The notes below the pieces were generated by a model. It searched no databases. It was not told the origin of the DNA and worked only from the letters and a program-made list of their open reading frames with translations. A DNA stretch of 64,000 nt from Streptomyces sp. NRRL F-525 (lineage in GTDB: Bacteria; Actinomycetota; Actinomycetes; Streptomycetales; Streptomycetaceae), in the NCBI RefSeq assembly GCF_000716605.1, contig NZ_JNXE01000001.1:248001-312000 (forward strand), in the 5' to 3' direction. Each line of letters opens with the position of its first letter. Positions within the stretch are counted from its first letter, which is position 1. Shown piece after piece: positions 1 through 8,636 of the stretch. The position numbers and the translations under genes are program-made.

Positions 1-1
1 C

Positions 2-262
2 GGCGGCAAGTACAACTGCCAGGTGTGGCGCAGCGCCAAGTCCTACACCGCTTCCGGCACCGAAGTCGGCGTCCTCGGCGCGGGCACCAACTATTTCTTC
101 TGCCAGGAGAACCTGGGCCGCCGCGAGACATACGGTCAGTGGACCAACACCTGGTGGGCGAAGACGGACGACGACAGCGGCAACACCAACGTCTATGTCA
201 GCGACGTCTACCTCAAGGGCGGGGACAACGACGAGCCGGTACCGGGCCTTCCGGTCTGCTGA
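2..262 (+). CDS. C-terminal end of a secreted SH3-like protein (5' truncated by window edge)
   Basis: The reading frame is open from the first bases of the window and ends in TGA, so only the last 86 residues are seen and the true start lies outside. The visible part is rich in Tyr, Trp, Asn and Gly, has three cysteines and ends in PVPGLPVC, as in small extracellular Streptomyces proteins. The spacing of VGVLGAGTNYFFCQ and WAKTDDDSGN resembles bacterial SH3-like domains that follow a signal peptide, but that is an inference from texture only. No catalytic motif is visible. The next gene lies only 23 bases downstream on the same strand and may be co-transcribed. Confidence 0.6.
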   Translation, partial: GGKYNCQVWRSAKSYTASGTEVGVLGAGTNYFFCQENLGRRETYGQWTNTWWAKTDDDSGNTNVYVSDVYLKGGDNDEPVPGLPVC

Positions 263-285
263 ATCGATCACATGAGGTGACGGTG

Positions 286-723
286 GTGGACAACGTCCAA
301 TCCGCAGAGGCGGATCGGCAGGAGCAAGGCACCCTCGTGGTGTCCAGGGCACCGGACGGTGGACGTGATCGGTTCCGGCGCTACAAGGTGTTCGTCGACG
401 ACACCCAGGTCGGCCTGATCGGCCGCGGGCAGACCGTGCGCTTCGACCTGCCGGCCGGCCCTCATCGGCTGCAACTGAGGATCGCCTGGTGCTCCAGCCC
501 GACCCTGACGGCCATGGTGGAACCGGGGGAGGCGACTTCCTTCCGCTGCGCTCCCGGTGGTGATCCGTCCGAGGCGCTCGATGCCGTGACCGTGGGCGCG
601 GCCGACTACATCGCGCTCCAACAGACGGACGAGCCGATAGAGGCGGCCGAGACTCCCCGGAACGGAAGAACCCGTTTCCGAATCGTCGCCCTCCGGATCG
701 GCAGGCGTAAGAAGACCGGTTGA
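286..723 (+). CDS. Hypothetical protein, 145 residues, beta-rich, PEGA-like
   Basis: The open frame extends back over the previous gene, so the start was chosen by ribosome site: GAGGTGA at 274-280 is followed by GTG codons at 283 and 286, and 286 has the better spacing. The protein has no signal peptide or membrane segment. Its centre (RRYKVFVDDTQVGLIGRGQT, then RFDLPAGPHRLQLR) has the pattern of small beta-sandwich modules such as PEGA: a short strand, a Gly turn and a PAGPH loop. The tail is basic (RRKKTG). The role is unknown. Close spacing to the upstream secreted-protein gene suggests an operon. Confidence 0.55.
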   Translation: MDNVQSAEADRQEQGTLVVSRAPDGGRDRFRRYKVFVDDTQVGLIGRGQTVRFDLPAGPHRLQLRIAWCSSPTLTAMVEPGEATSFRCAPGGDPSEALDAVTVGAADYIALQQTDEPIEAAETPRNGRTRFRIVALRIGRRKKTG

Positions 724-781
724 CGGACTCCGCCCCCGGACACCCCGCAACGCCCACAACCCGCACGAGGCACCCCCTCGC

Positions 782-1519
782 TCACCGTTCCAGGCCCGAC
801 GCCGTCACCAACCCCTCCTCCCGGAACAGCCTCGTACCCCGCTCGCACAACTCCCGGTCCCCGCGCGCCCGTTCACAGAACTCCTCCGGGGTCCGCCCGA
901 ACAGCGCCCTCAACTCCGCCGAACCAGCCAGCAGTTCCGTGAGCAGCGCCCGCTCGCCCGGATGCCGACGCGGCACGCCCGTGCCGTCGTGCAGGACGCC
1001 ATTGCGGTTGACGTAGACGTACGCGTCTCGCGGCAACACCCCGGACTCCGGCTCCAGACGGAACTCGGGCCCGGCCAGCCGCGTCCGGTCGAACGCCCGC
1101 TCACTCGCGTCCACCACAGCGAGCTGCCGCGCGTCGAACCACGTCACGAACAACTCCCGTACGACACCCGGTGCCTTGACCGGCGACGCCGACACATACC
1201 CCACGCGGCTCACATGCGCGGAGACGCCGACGTCGATACCGGTGACCCGTACCTTCACCATCGGGACGGGAGAGGTGATCCCGAACTCCGCCATCTTGTG
1301 CCGCAGTTGACCGGGAGAGGCGTTGGAGCCGATGGCCAGGACCGGCGTGCGGTCCTCGTACGTCACATGGTCGTCAAGGGGCAACAGCCGGTCCCCGACC
1401 AGGAGTCCGGACTCGGCGGGCCACTCACCCGGGTAGCAGAGCGGATCCTCCCGCGGCGCCCGGGCCAGCCCCAGCGCCTCCAACGTACGGTCCACACGCT
1501 CACCCACACGGTCGTTCAC
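782..1519 (-). CDS. Hypothetical protein with gamma-glutamylcyclotransferase-like AIGSN motif
   Basis: A 245-residue soluble protein. The segment TPVLAIGSNASPGQLRHKM near residue 60 resembles the substrate loop of the gamma-glutamylcyclotransferase/AIG2-like fold (YGSN in typical members), and later stretches such as YVYVNRNGVLHDGTGVPR fit a small beta-barrel enzyme. The family normally acts on gamma-glutamyl amines, but the catalytic glutamate was not identified with certainty, so no reaction is assigned. The gene starts 7 bases after the LacI regulator stop on the same strand and is probably transcribed with it. The long opposite-strand frame over this gene has no protein-like composition. 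Confidence 0.65.
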   Translation of the reverse strand: MNDRVGERVDRTLEALGLARAPREDPLCYPGEWPAESGLLVGDRLLPLDDHVTYEDRTPVLAIGSNASPGQLRHKMAEFGITSPVPMVKVRVTGIDVGVSAHVSRVGYVSASPVKAPGVVRELFVTWFDARQLAVVDASERAFDRTRLAGPEFRLEPESGVLPRDAYVYVNRNGVLHDGTGVPRRHPGERALLTELLAGSAELRALFGRTPEEFCERARGDRELCERGTRLFREEGLVTASGLER

Positions 1520-1526
1520 CCGCGCC

Positions 1527-2591
1527 TCAGTCCGACGGCGGCAGCTCGCCCGAGCCCCGGGTGATCAACCGGGTCGGCAGCTCGATGCGTTCCGGGGCGA
1601 TCAGCGTGCCGTCCAGCTGGCGGAAGAGCCGGTCGGCGGCCGTGCGGCCGAGGGTCGCCGCGTCCTGGGCGACGACGGTCACGCCCGGCTGGAGCAGGTC
1701 GGCGAGCTCGAAGTCGTCGAAGCCCACCAGGGCGATCCGGCGGGACTGTTCGGCGAGGACGCGGACGACGGTGACCGTCACACGGTTGTTGCCGGCGAAG
1801 ATCGCGGTGACGGGGGAGGAGCCCCTCAGCATCTCCTCGGCGGCCCGGCGCACCCGGACCGGGTCGGTCACGCCGAGGGACATCCAGGCGTCCTCGACCG
1901 GTATCCCCGCGTCCTCCATGGCGGCCCGGTACCCGCGCAGACGCTCGGCGGCCGTGTGGATGCGGGGCATGTCGCCGATGAAGCCGATGCGCCGGTGGCC
2001 GTGGGAGATGAGATGGGTGACGCCGTCGCGCGCGCCGCCGTAGCTGTCCGAGAGGACGACATCCGCGTCGATCTGCCCGGCCGGACGGTCCACGAACACC
2101 GTCGCGACGCCCGCCTTGATCTCCGGTTCCAGATAGCGGTGGTCGTCCCCGGCCGGGATCACCACCAGGCCGTCCACGCGGCGGGCGCACAGCGCGAGCA
2201 CCAACTCCTGCTCGCGGTCCGGGTCTTCGGCGCTGGAGCCGTTGATGAGCAGGGCACCGTGGGCGCGGGCGACCTCTTCGACGGCGCGGCTGAGCGGGCC
2301 GTAGAACGGGTCGGCGAGGTCCTCCAGGACGAGGCCGATGCTGGCCGTGCGGCCCTTGCGCAGGACGCGGGCGCTGTCGTTGCGACGGAACCCGAGCGCG
2401 TCGATGGCCTCCTGGACCCGGCGCTCGGTGTCGGGGGTGACGCCCGGTTCGCCGTTGACCACACGTGACACCGTTTTCAGGCCCACACCGGCGCGTGCGG
2501 CCACGTCCTTCATCGTCGGACGGTTGCCGTAGCGGTTCTCGGGGCGGCGGGCGGTCTCTGGCACGATGCGCTGTCCTGTCCTGTCGTCCAC
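1527..2591 (-). CDS. LacI family transcriptional regulator
   Basis: The protein has 354 residues. An N-terminal helix-turn-helix (TMKDVAARAGVGLKTVSRVVNGE, about residues 26-48) is followed by the LacI hinge (FRRNDSARVLRKGRT) and a periplasmic-binding-like effector domain ending in VGFDDFELADLLQPGVTVVAQD, the usual order and length for LacI/GalR regulators. The start is a GTG without a strong ribosome site, so a start nearer MKDVAARAG cannot be excluded. It is divergent from a ROK sugar kinase, with a perfect palindrome between them, and near an alpha-galactosidase. It most likely represses these sugar genes and itself; the effector sugar is not known. Confidence 0.93.
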   Translation of the reverse strand: MDDRTGQRIVPETARRPENRYGNRPTMKDVAARAGVGLKTVSRVVNGEPGVTPDTERRVQEAIDALGFRRNDSARVLRKGRTASIGLVLEDLADPFYGPLSRAVEEVARAHGALLINGSSAEDPDREQELVLALCARRVDGLVVIPAGDDHRYLEPEIKAGVATVFVDRPAGQIDADVVLSDSYGGARDGVTHLISHGHRRIGFIGDMPRIHTAAERLRGYRAAMEDAGIPVEDAWMSLGVTDPVRVRRAAEEMLRGSSPVTAIFAGNNRVTVTVVRVLAEQSRRIALVGFDDFELADLLQPGVTVVAQDAATLGRTAADRLFRQLDGTLIAPERIELPTRLITRGSGELPPSD

Positions 2592-2648
2592 GGGGGATGC
2601 ATAGGTCCATGGGTTTGTATGAGGATGTGGCGTCGAGCATAGAGCCTG

Positions 2649-2660
2649 GACAACGTTGTC
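2649..2660. promoter_or_regulatory. Perfect 12-bp palindrome, probable LacI operator
   Basis: GACAACGTTGTC reads identically on both strands and sits 57 bases upstream of the LacI-family start and 109 bases upstream of the kinase start. A central CG step and this length are typical of LacI-family operators. Control of both divergent genes is inferred; binding has not been shown. Confidence 0.7.
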
Positions 2661-2769
2661 ATATGCGAGAGAGACTGTCCACCGATATCAACGGCCTGCG
2701 CCCCCACCGCGAGACCGGCCCAACTCACCTTCTGGTGGTTCTCATGTTTGACGGGGAGATCTGACACTG

Positions 2770-3723
2770 ATGCACACCGACCTCGTGGCCGCGCTCGACA
2801 TCGGCGGCACCAAGATCGCCGGGGCGCTGGTGGACGGCCACGGCAAGATCCTGGTGCGAGCACAGCGCCCGACGCCCTCGCAGGACGACGGCGACACCGT
2901 GATGCGAGCCGTGGAGGAGGTGCTCGCCGAACTCACCGCATCACCTTCGTGGTCGCGCGCGAGCGCCCTCGGCATCGGCAGCGCGGGTCCCGTGGACGCC
3001 TCCGCCGGCACCGTGAGCCCGGTCAACGTGCCCGGCTGGCGCGACTATCCGCTCGTCGAGCGGGTGCGTGCGGCGACCGGTGACCTGCCCGTCGCGCTGA
3101 TCGGCGACGGCGTGGCGATCACGGCGGCCGAGCACTGGCAGGGTGCCGCGCGCGGACACGCCAACGCGCTGTGCATGGTCGTCTCCACGGGAGTCGGCGG
3201 CGGCCTCGTCCTCAACGGGCAGCTGCATCCCGGACCGACCGGCAACGCGGGCCACATCGGCCACATCAGCGTGGACCTGGACGGCGACGCCTGCCCGTGC
3301 GGTTCGCGCGGCTGCGTCGAGCGGATCGCCAGCGGTCCCAACATCGCCCGGCGGGCGGTCGAGGGCGGCTGGCGGCCGGGTCCCGACGGCGACGCCTCGG
3401 CCGCGGCAGTGGCCGCCGCCGCGCGTGCCGGTGACCCGATCGCCGTGGCCTCCTTCGAGCGGGCCGCGCAGGCCCTCGCCGCCGGTATCGCGGCCACCGC
3501 CACCCTCGTCGAGATCGACATCGCCGTGATCGGCGGGGGAGTCGGCAAGGCGGGCGACGTACTCTTCACGCCGCTGCGCAAGGCGCTGAGCGACTACGCG
3601 ACGCTGTCCTTCGTGCAGCGCCTGACGGTGACACCGGCCCAAATGGGCACGGACGCCGGGCTGGTGGGAGCGGCCGCGGCCGCGCTCGCCGGGCAGGCGA
3701 GCACGACCGCGGCCGGGGTGTGA
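2770..3723 (+). CDS. ROK family sugar kinase (glucokinase-like)
   Basis: The protein has 317 residues and should phosphorylate a hexose in the cytoplasm using ATP. The ATP phosphate loop DIGGTKI is at residues 10-16, the GHIGH substrate/zinc segment is near residue 161, and the ROK zinc signature CPCGSRGCVE is near residues 175-184. The length fits the family, and there is no DNA-binding N-terminus, so this is an enzyme and not a ROK repressor. The start ATG follows GGGGAG at somewhat long spacing. The neighbouring LacI gene and secreted alpha-galactosidase suggest that galactose or another released hexose is the substrate, but ROK kinases are promiscuous. Confidence 0.92.
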   Translation: MHTDLVAALDIGGTKIAGALVDGHGKILVRAQRPTPSQDDGDTVMRAVEEVLAELTASPSWSRASALGIGSAGPVDASAGTVSPVNVPGWRDYPLVERVRAATGDLPVALIGDGVAITAAEHWQGAARGHANALCMVVSTGVGGGLVLNGQLHPGPTGNAGHIGHISVDLDGDACPCGSRGCVERIASGPNIARRAVEGGWRPGPDGDASAAAVAAAARAGDPIAVASFERAAQALAAGIAATATLVEIDIAVIGGGVGKAGDVLFTPLRKALSDYATLSFVQRLTVTPAQMGTDAGLVGAAAAALAGQASTTAAGV

Positions 3724-3786
3724 GGAACAGACCGGCCGAAACGTTCGTTCAGCGGCCTTCGCCCCTCGATGCGCGATGTGCCGTGT

Positions 3787-5808
3787 TCAGCACGTGAGTT
3801 GAGCGCCCGCCCAGTCCGCGTGGTCCGAGTCGATCCCGTCGCCGCCGTCGGTGACGACGAGTCGGACCACCTGGGCGCCGGTCACGTCCGCCGTGACCGG
3901 CTGGGCGGGCATCGCGTTGGTGAGGACGCCGGTCGAGGCGACCTTCGTACCGTCCGCCCAGATCTCGAAGGCGACGGTCCCGTTGGCCCCCTTCTCGTCG
4001 TCCACACCGACGTCCGCGGTGACCTTCTCGCACGCCTTCCCGGTGTAGTACTCGACGTCGCTCTCGGCGTGCACACCAAGTCCCTTGGCGTACACCACCC
4101 CGCCCAGGGTGATCGGATGACCGTCCCCCGCCGCGGCCTCGCCGTTGCTGGTGTTGCGCTCAACGGGCCCGTATCCATTGGCCGTTGACATCCACGGAAG
4201 GTCGCCGAGGTACGACGTCCCCGAGGGCGGCGCCACCACCACGGACGCGGTGAACGGCAGCGTGCCGGTGACCCGCGCACCGCTCGGCGAGCGGTAACTC
4301 GCCCTGAGCGTCAGGTCGTACGACCCCGTCGGCGTCCCGGCTGGGGCGGTGACCGTCCACTTCGTGCGCAGCGCCTTGCCGGTCCGTACGGCCTTCGCGG
4401 TCGTCGACGACTTGGCCCGCACCTTCCAGCCCGCGGGCCCGGTCAGGCTTACCGAGACGTGTTCGGCGGTCGTACGGCCGAGGTCGGTCACCGTCGTCGT
4501 GAGCGGCGTCGGAGTGGCCGCCTGGACCAACGGGGCGCTGTCCAGGCCGAGTTCGACGGCGGGCGGGTTCTTGAGCGCATTCCGGTCGGCGGAGACCCGG
4601 ACGAGGACCGTGCCATGGGCCGGGACGGTCGCGGAGATCGCGCCCGCGGTGTTGTAGCTCTTGTGCTGCCACAGGTCGCGCAGGGTGTACGCGTGGGCGT
4701 TCGGGAGGCCTACGGCCGCGGCGGTCGTGGCGATGCGCTGGGCGCTGCCCGTCTCGTTGAAGAGCGCGACGCTGCGGCTGCCGTCCTTCATCTCCTTGGC
4801 GACGACCCAGCGTCCGCCCTCGGACGTGACAACGTTGCCCTGCTTGCCCAGCGGGTCCTGGTCGACCGCGATGACCTCCTTGTTGTCGAGGATGTCGAAG
4901 GTCGCGGGGGTCGCCGTACGCAGGTCCGAGCCGATGAGGAGGGGCGCGGCCATGATCGACCACATGGAGAAGTGCGAGCGGTACTCGGTGTCCGTCATGC
5001 CGCCGTTGCCGACCTCCAGCATGTCGGGGTCGTTCCAGTGCCCGGGACCGGCGTACGGGGCAAGGGGCAGGTTCTGCTTGAGGATCGAGAGCATCGAGCC
5101 CCAGTTGTCGCTGATGTCACCGGTCGTGCGCCACAGATGTCCGACGTCCGCGGCCCACTCCCAGGGCTTGTTCTGGCCCCACTCGCAGATGCTGAAGACG
5201 ATCGGGCGGCCGGTCGCCTTCAGTGCGTCGCGCATCGTGGTGTAGCGCAACTTGGCGTCCACGCCTTGGTTGTTGCAGTTGTCGTACTTGAGGTAGTCCA
5301 CGCCCCAGTCGGCGAACTGCCGCGCGTCGCTGTACTCGTGGCCCAGGCCGCCCGGGAACCCGGCGTCATTGCACGTCTTCGTGCCGGCGCTGGTGTAGAT
5401 GCCGAGCTTGAGCCCCTTGGAGTGCACATAGTCCGCGACGGCCTTGATGCCGTGCGGGAAGCGGACCGGGTCGGGGACGAGCTTGCCGTCGGCGTCGCGG
5501 TTCGGCAGGGCCCAGCAGTCGTCGAGGTTGACGTACTGGTAACCGGCGGCTTTGAGGCCCTTGTTGACGAAGATGTCCGCGATGCCCTCGACCATCGACT
5601 CGTTGAACTCGGCCCGGCAGTTGGTGGAGTTCCAGTTGTTGAAACCCATGGGCGGGGTGAGCGCCTGGCCGTCGGCCAGGGCGGGGGAGGCGGGGTCCTG
5701 CGCGGGGGCGGCGACGGCGGGCGCGGCGAGGCCCGCCGTGCACAACAGCCCTGCGGCGAGCGCTCCGACCACTCTTCGGCGGGTCGTGCGGGTGTGAGGG
5801 TGACGCAT
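3787..5808 (-). CDS. Secreted GH27 alpha-galactosidase with NEW3-like and NPCBM domains
   Basis: The start is placed at 5808, where GGAGGA precedes ATG; the frame runs 16 codons further upstream. A twin-Arg-like, basic N-terminus (TTRRRVVGALAAGLL, cut near AVAAPA) marks export. Residues 51-400 are a GH27 barrel: GFNNWNS, the nucleophile loop YLKYDNCNN (Asp-176) and the acid/base segment RTTGDISDNW (Asp-231 or Asp-234), then GHWNDPDML. A NEW3-like beta domain (about 430-530) and an NPCBM carbohydrate-binding domain (about 540-673, KGLGVHAESDVEYYTG) follow. It should release terminal alpha-galactose from plant oligo- or polysaccharides outside the cell. It converges with the ROK kinase gene, probably in the same sugar module. 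Confidence 0.93.
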   Translation of the reverse strand: MRHPHTRTTRRRVVGALAAGLLCTAGLAAPAVAAPAQDPASPALADGQALTPPMGFNNWNSTNCRAEFNESMVEGIADIFVNKGLKAAGYQYVNLDDCWALPNRDADGKLVPDPVRFPHGIKAVADYVHSKGLKLGIYTSAGTKTCNDAGFPGGLGHEYSDARQFADWGVDYLKYDNCNNQGVDAKLRYTTMRDALKATGRPIVFSICEWGQNKPWEWAADVGHLWRTTGDISDNWGSMLSILKQNLPLAPYAGPGHWNDPDMLEVGNGGMTDTEYRSHFSMWSIMAAPLLIGSDLRTATPATFDILDNKEVIAVDQDPLGKQGNVVTSEGGRWVVAKEMKDGSRSVALFNETGSAQRIATTAAAVGLPNAHAYTLRDLWQHKSYNTAGAISATVPAHGTVLVRVSADRNALKNPPAVELGLDSAPLVQAATPTPLTTTVTDLGRTTAEHVSVSLTGPAGWKVRAKSSTTAKAVRTGKALRTKWTVTAPAGTPTGSYDLTLRASYRSPSGARVTGTLPFTASVVVAPPSGTSYLGDLPWMSTANGYGPVERNTSNGEAAAGDGHPITLGGVVYAKGLGVHAESDVEYYTGKACEKVTADVGVDDEKGANGTVAFEIWADGTKVASTGVLTNAMPAQPVTADVTGAQVVRLVVTDGGDGIDSDHADWAGAQLTC

Positions 5809-5887
5809 CGTTACGTTCCTCCGGACTCGCGAAAGATGGGATGACTTCCTGTGCATGTCATGTGCGCGATTACGGTAGGACGTGTCG

Positions 5888-5954
5888 AACTCTGTTGGAA
5901 GAGTTGCGTATTTATTGTTCGACTTTCCATCGCGCGAGTTTTGAACACGTTCAA
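5888..5954. promoter_or_regulatory. Divergent promoter region with two inverted repeats
   Basis: The 197-bp gap between the alpha-galactosidase (minus) and the epimerase (plus) is AT-richer than the genes. It holds AACTCT-6-AGAGTT at 5888-5905 and TTGAAC-2-GTTCAA at 5941-5954, both perfect. They are plausible regulator sites. Neither matches the palindrome near 2650, so a second regulator may act here. Confidence 0.45.
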
Positions 5955-6005
5955 CTTTCTGCGCTAGGCTCGCTCCCGAGCAGTCCGATCGGAAGGGGGA
6001 GCCCG

Positions 6006-6977
6006 GTGAAGATCGTCATTCCCGGTGGCACGGGACAGGTGGGCGCGATCCTCGATCGCGCCCTGACCGAGGCGGGCAACGAGGTCGTCGTCCTGACCCG
6101 GCGGCCGTCGCGCGACCGCGAGGTGTGGTGGGACGGGGAGAACCCGGGCACCTGGGCCCGGGAGATCGACGGCAGCGACATCGTGATCAACCTGGCGGGC
6201 CGCAGCGTCAGTTGCCGCTACACCCCCGCCAACCTCAAGGCCATGATGGACTCACGCGTGCGGTCCACCCGGGTCGTCGGCGAAGCCGTCGCGGCCGCCG
6301 TTCACCCGCCTCGCGTCTGGCTGCAGATGAGCACCGCCACCGTCTACGCCCACCGCCACGACGCCCCGAACGACGAGGCCACCGGCGTGATCGGCGGCGC
6401 CGAACCCGACGTACCCGACTACTGGTCGTACAGCGTGGAGATCGCCCAAAACTGGGAACGCGAGCAGGAGCGCGCCGACACCCCGCACACCCGCAAGGTC
6501 GCCCTGCGCGCCGCCATGGTGATGAGCCCCGACCGGGGCGGTGTCTTCGACGTCCTGTCGGGGCTGGTCCGGCTCGGGCTCGGCGGCCCGGTCGCGGGCG
6601 GCGCCCAGTACGTCTCCTGGATCCACGACCAGGACTTCGTCCGCGCGGTCGAGTTCCTGATCGACCGGGAGGACATCGCCGGGCCGGTGAACCTCGCCGC
6701 CCCCGGGCCGCTCCCGCAGCGCGCCTTCATGCGTGTGCTGCGCGCCGCCCGGGGCGTCCCTGTCGGACTGCCCGCCACGAAGTGGATGGCGGAACTGGGC
6801 GCCTTCGCGCTGCGCTCGGACACCGAACTCCTGCTGAAGAGCCGCCGGGTCGTGCCGGGACGGCTGCTGGAGGAGGGGTTCGCCTTTGACCATCCGCAGT
6901 GGCCCGAGGCGGCCGTGGACCTGGTGCGGCGGGCGCGGGACGGCGCGGGTTCCATCCGGCGGCCGGTCCGGGCGTGA
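6006..6977 (+). CDS. TIGR01777-type NAD(P)-dependent epimerase/reductase
   Basis: The frame opens at 5841, but a strong site (GGGGGAG) precedes GTG at 6006 and the protein then begins directly at the nucleotide-binding fold, giving 323 residues. The N-terminal motif VIPGGTGQVGAIL is the Rossmann loop of atypical extended SDR proteins; VINLAGRSVSCRYTP and the YSVEIAQNWE region fit the TIGR01777 subfamily, as does the C-terminal TELLLKSRRVVPGRLLEEGF (DUF1731-like). The substrate is unknown in most members. The gene stands alone, divergent from the alpha-galactosidase. Confidence 0.88.
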   Translation: MKIVIPGGTGQVGAILDRALTEAGNEVVVLTRRPSRDREVWWDGENPGTWAREIDGSDIVINLAGRSVSCRYTPANLKAMMDSRVRSTRVVGEAVAAAVHPPRVWLQMSTATVYAHRHDAPNDEATGVIGGAEPDVPDYWSYSVEIAQNWEREQERADTPHTRKVALRAAMVMSPDRGGVFDVLSGLVRLGLGGPVAGGAQYVSWIHDQDFVRAVEFLIDREDIAGPVNLAAPGPLPQRAFMRVLRAARGVPVGLPATKWMAELGAFALRSDTELLLKSRRVVPGRLLEEGFAFDHPQWPEAAVDLVRRARDGAGSIRRPVRA

Positions 6978-7007
6978 CCCCGGCGCGCTTCGTCAGTTGA
7001 ACGGGGC

Positions 7008-7202
7008 ATGAAGAAGCGCAGCATGCTGGCCATCGCCTCCCTCGCCACCGGGTTCGTCGTCGCCGCGATCTCCCCGTCGCACTCCCACGACCACGACGTA
7101 CTCGGCGATCTGAACGTCAAGGACACCGTGGGTTCCGTGGATCACCTCGTCAGTGACGGCAGCTTCGCCACCGACGAGGGCGCCCTGGGAGAGAACACCT
7201 GA
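7008..7202 (+). CDS. Small secreted His/Asp-rich protein
   Basis: A 64-residue frame begins 30 bases after the epimerase. It has a clear signal peptide (KKRSMLAIASLATGFVVAAIS) and a short acidic mature part that starts with HSHDHD and contains repeated D-x-V steps. This type of short exported protein recurs in streptomycetes. It is followed at once by a strong hairpin, which supports its being a real terminal gene. The His/Asp cluster could bind metal, but this is only a suggestion. Cleavage probably falls near the PSHSH segment. Confidence 0.62.
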   Translation: MKKRSMLAIASLATGFVVAAISPSHSHDHDVLGDLNVKDTVGSVDHLVSDGSFATDEGALGENT

Positions 7203-7218
7203 TACCGGTCGAAAGCGC

Positions 7219-7257
7219 ACGGCGCCGGTGCCTCGTCGGAGGGGGCACCGGCGCCGT
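7219..7257 (+). terminator. Strong hairpin terminator
   Basis: A perfect 14-bp stem (ACGGCGCCGGTGCC with its complement) encloses an 11-base loop directly after the small secreted gene. It lacks a long T-tract, as is usual in high-GC actinobacteria. Confidence 0.8.
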
Positions 7258-7345
7258 CGTATGTGCGCTCTCAACTGCGGCTGGTTTCCGTGGCAGGGTG
7301 GAACGGGCAAGCCTCAGGGGGCCAATAGAAGAGGGGGAACTGTCC

Positions 7346-8386
7346 GTGATCGTCTGGATCAACGGCGCGTTCGGTGCAGGCAAGACCACCACCGCACGGG
7401 AACTGATCGAACTGATCCCGAACAGCACGCTCTTCGACCCCGAGGTCATCGGCGGAGCGCTTCCGAATCTGCTCCCGCCCAAACACCTCGCAGAGGTCGG
7501 CGACTTCCAGGACCTGCCGATGTGGCGGCGGCTCGTGATCGACACGGCGGCGGCGATGCTCGCCGAGCTGGGCGGGACCCTCGTCGTCCCGATGACCCTG
7601 CTGCGCCAGGAGTACCGGGACGAGATCTTCGGCGGTCTCGCGGCCCGCCGGGTCACGGTCCGGCATGTCCTCCTGGCTCCGGCGGAAACGATCCTGCGCG
7701 AGCGAATAGCCGGCCGGGAGGTCCCACCGGACCTTCCCGACGGCGAGATCAGGACACGGCAGTGGGCGTACGACCACATCGAGTCGTACCGTGCCGCGCT
7801 CGGCTCCTGGCTCACCGCCGACGCCCATCTCGTCGACACCAGCGCGCTCACCCCGTACGAGACGGCCGCCCGGATCGCCGGAGCCGTCGGCAGCGGCGCC
7901 GTGCCGGTGTGCGACATCGTGCAGACCCCGGAGCCCACCTCCGAGACCCTCGCGGCCGGAGTGCTCCTCTTCGACGAACAGGACCGCGTGCTGCTCGTCG
8001 ACCCCACCTACAAGGCCGGCTGGGAGTTCCCCGGCGGTGTCGTCGAATCCGGCGAGGCACCCGCCCGGGCCGGCATGCGCGAGGTCACCGAGGAGACCGG
8101 CATCGTGCTCGACGAGGTCCCCCGGCTGCTCGTCGTCGACTGGGAGCCGCCCGTGCCGCCCGGCTACGGCGGGCTGCGCCTCCTCTTCGACGGGGGTCGG
8201 CTGGACGCCGCGGTGGCCGATCAACTGCTGCTGCCCGGACCGGAGTTGCGCGGCTGGTGCTTCGCCAGCGAGGAAGAGGCCGCCGATCTGCTGCCGCCGG
8301 TCCGCTACGAGCGGCTGCGCTGGGCGCTGAGGGCCCGGGAACGCGGGGCCGCGCTCTATCTGGAGGCGGGCGTACCGCTCGGCTGA
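7346..8386 (+). CDS. P-loop kinase-like domain fused to a NUDIX hydrolase
   Basis: The start was placed at GTG 7346 because GAGGGGGA precedes it and the P-loop follows at once. Of 346 residues, about 1-185 form an ATP/GTP-binding domain with Walker A GAFGAGKTTT, a chloramphenicol-phosphotransferase/AAA-type small-molecule kinase fold. Residues about 205-335 form a NUDIX domain whose box runs from GGVVESGE through REVTEETG and is complete. Kinase-like ATPase and pyrophosphohydrolase in one chain suggest sequential work on a nucleotide or phosphorylated metabolite, but no substrate can be named. The long frame on the other strand is a shadow of the same codons. Confidence 0.87.
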   Translation: MIVWINGAFGAGKTTTARELIELIPNSTLFDPEVIGGALPNLLPPKHLAEVGDFQDLPMWRRLVIDTAAAMLAELGGTLVVPMTLLRQEYRDEIFGGLAARRVTVRHVLLAPAETILRERIAGREVPPDLPDGEIRTRQWAYDHIESYRAALGSWLTADAHLVDTSALTPYETAARIAGAVGSGAVPVCDIVQTPEPTSETLAAGVLLFDEQDRVLLVDPTYKAGWEFPGGVVESGEAPARAGMREVTEETGIVLDEVPRLLVVDWEPPVPPGYGGLRLLFDGGRLDAAVADQLLLPGPELRGWCFASEEEAADLLPPVRYERLRWALRARERGAALYLEAGVPLG

Positions 8387-8636
8387 CGACGCGTCAATTT
8401 GCGGTCTGATCAACGATGTTGGACGTGACTTTGCCTTTTCGGGGACACCACCTGGCGATTTTGCGGGGTGTGGGTCATTCCGATGACAAAGCGAGGGTGA
8501 ATTGTCGCCTTCCCGGTATGAACAAGAACGTGAAGAAGGTACATCGGAGCTCTAACGTCTTTGCGCAGCTCAGTTCTCTAGCGGCCGCCGGCCGCCTCGA
8601 CGGGACCGGACATATCGCCGGTCGAAGGAGAGGAAC

